This document shows positions 63,701 through 64,000 of a DNA stretch of 64,000 bases, in pieces. The DNA is from a virus, in IMG/VR virus record IMGVR_UViG_3300031787_005083, positions 1 through 64,000 of that record. One strand, 5' to 3'. Under the pieces are notes generated by a model. It had not been told where the DNA came from and ran no database searches. It worked only from the letters and a program-made list of their open reading frames with translations. The translations under genes and the position numbers were made by a program. Position 1 is the stretch's first letter; every line of letters begins with the position of its first letter.

Positions 63701-64000
63701 TTACAGAACTAGTGTCAATACTAGTAGTACCGTTTTCAAAATCTACATAAAATGTAGTTCCAACTCTAAAGTTACCTAGATGATCCGTAGAACTATAATA
63801 AATTCGACCTGAATTTAATTCAACTGCTTCGTTAGCTTGTATTGCTAGTGTCTTATCGTTTGAAGAATTTAAACCACTGCCAATATATCCAAAATTATGC
63901 TGTATTAGATACATCAATGTATCTGCACCGTCAGCTACTGCGCCATAGTTTCCATAGACTGATGCTGATCCAATGCTTCGAATTTCTGCTCCATAAATTA
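60744..64000 (-). CDS. Giant fibre protein D, 5' end beyond the window
   Basis: The frame is open through base 64000, and the residues before the first Met (GAEIRSIGSASVYGNYGAV) match the middle of protein C, so the gene is truncated by the window, not started at the TTG at 63917. It follows protein C from the GSASVYGN block onward: DHLGNFRVGTTFYV, many ITTTxSNSDLELRANGSG repeats, and an end RPASPVLGQTRHN with QTLIYG. Inside the repeat region about 120 residues of different sequence are inserted (bases about 62435-62800: YWANGSGFN, YWATGSYLEITLSAW, GVYRMTGTW). It has no catalytic motif. It is probably a long fibre subunit; C and D are paralogues. Confidence 0.88.
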   Translation of the reverse strand, partial: IYGAEIRSIGSASVYGNYGAVADGADTLMYLIQHNFGYIGSGLNSSNDKTLAIQANEAVELNSGRIYYSSTDHLGNFRVGTTFYVDFENGTTSIDTSSVTFDNLAQMKIGTDPNFTFITYDKIDTGNIRISGNTVESLSGEFNIDSASENINFNSDVNVAKNLAMTGNFNFDGSLNLFGNAYTDTVDFNIDIEQNFNPNIDTQYNLGSISNQWLNVWLSEANINSIRIFDNVIQTQDSNSDLELRANGSGRILIPSNNVSFSNDLTVVGNSSLDNNVSVANLNLNGVVNIVGDVSVQSQTVDGFLSVTEAVQFEEILVDDNVITTTSSNANLELRAEPTGIILVPTSDVLVSNSLSADNIYNTSTIAITNVVEFNKADVANIDISQNYITTNNGNLDLVISAINSSSITYWANGSGFNTDFAVFPTGGDPWGIYYWATGSYLEITLSAWTNTSAFNNLLTVSSGSILQLDPAGYGNLINFTSTSGWVSQGSGVYRMTGTWAFGGPTVDSGITNFKFTYIIVSGDITLPNSDVIFEQDLTVDGITSLQNVTVIGTLDQLGLRTQLGNYAQTGNLVQSGNMFVNSAVQFSDISVDDNVITPTVGNNDLDLRASGTGKVLVPNNNVRVTNNLFAATITTGDIIIDQDIDLDDIIVRTNNIQINDNYITTTISNSDLELRATGDVALPTNDVIFDQDLTVNGTTNLKNIIINGTVNHTGNRTQTGNYSQTGNLIVGQFSTQSDVQLEAIKLVDNFIATTNINENLILSASGIGDIVFDDSLLIAQDLTAQSIVTSNLTINNTFALEALESSTDIQIFDNVITTTNTNSNLELRANSAGDVLLENVFVNTDRLGTRSGNITFAPTENITINSTGAVKLPSGTTLQQSNTVGDLRFDTSNNVFEARGLSNTITFNGVYSSDRRTNLVAHPTNNTLNLTINTVQLAQVTVNGLITHRLDVDDIVFDNNAIFTNASNSDLELRADGSGELLVEAFTIKSNIIVPTTLNSASRLGGTGQQWIVFEGNTAVKFPSGDTGSRPASPVLGQTRHNIDSDTLETWIGDQWRSSAGQFDSISVAQMEDEAFIQTLIYG

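Noticed and set aside
63917-63917. TTG as the start of giant protein D
   Set aside because: The frame continues to the window end and the upstream residues match the body of protein C, so the gene is simply truncated.

Overview
This window is a piece of the genome of a T4-like (myovirus-type) bacteriophage, most likely a marine one. It carries homologues of T4 genes 1, 4, 13, 14, 15, 16, 17, 18, 19, 32, uvsX and uvsY, plus the very long fibre proteins, S74 chaperone, VirX1-like halogenases and 2OG-Fe(II) oxygenases seen in marine cyanophages and related ocean myoviruses. The DNA looks AT-rich. There are no photosynthesis genes, tRNAs or integrase here, so a cyanobacterial host cannot be separated from another marine host such as SAR11. 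Both ends of the window cut through genes.

Layout. 0-1.2 kb: end of a radical SAM gene. 1.2-4.0 kb (minus): recombination module uvsY, a small gene, uvsX and gp32, with a sigma70-like promoter before gp32. 4.2-18.6 kb (minus): a 673-aa unknown, terminase gp17, two unknowns, gp16, a sulfotransferase, gp4, a 124-aa unknown, a tube-fold protein, tail tube gp19, tail sheath gp18, dNMP kinase gp1 and neck gp13; a small HNH-like gene lies on plus. 18.6-22.1 kb (plus): neck gp14, gp15, a Nudix hydrolase and a small gene. 22.1-24.05 kb (minus): two virion-type proteins. 24.16-25.75 kb (plus): a GroEL chaperonin with its own sigma70-like promoter.

25.7-36.3 kb is the most unusual part: three flavin-dependent (tryptophan-type) halogenases interleaved with seven 2OG-Fe(II) oxygenase-like genes and two unknown proteins, mostly one tightly packed plus-strand operon. 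36.3-64 kb (minus) is the fibre/adhesin region: three tandem Gly-rich proteins, an S74 chaperone protein, two giant paralogous fibres (2256 and 1957 aa) and two more giant paralogues (2108 aa and a truncated one) that have acquired inserted domains (FG-GAP propeller, LamG, an unknown 120-residue block).

Regulation. An eight-base late-promoter-like box, mostly GATAAATA or GGTAAATA rather than T4 TATAAATA, precedes most virion gene groups. At several genes without a Shine-Dalgarno sequence it sits 13 bases before the ATG, which predicts leaderless late mRNAs. Two pairs of these boxes are divergent and close or overlapping. Recombination, gp1 and GroEL genes instead have sigma70-like promoters. 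No intergenic stretch exceeds 300 bases.
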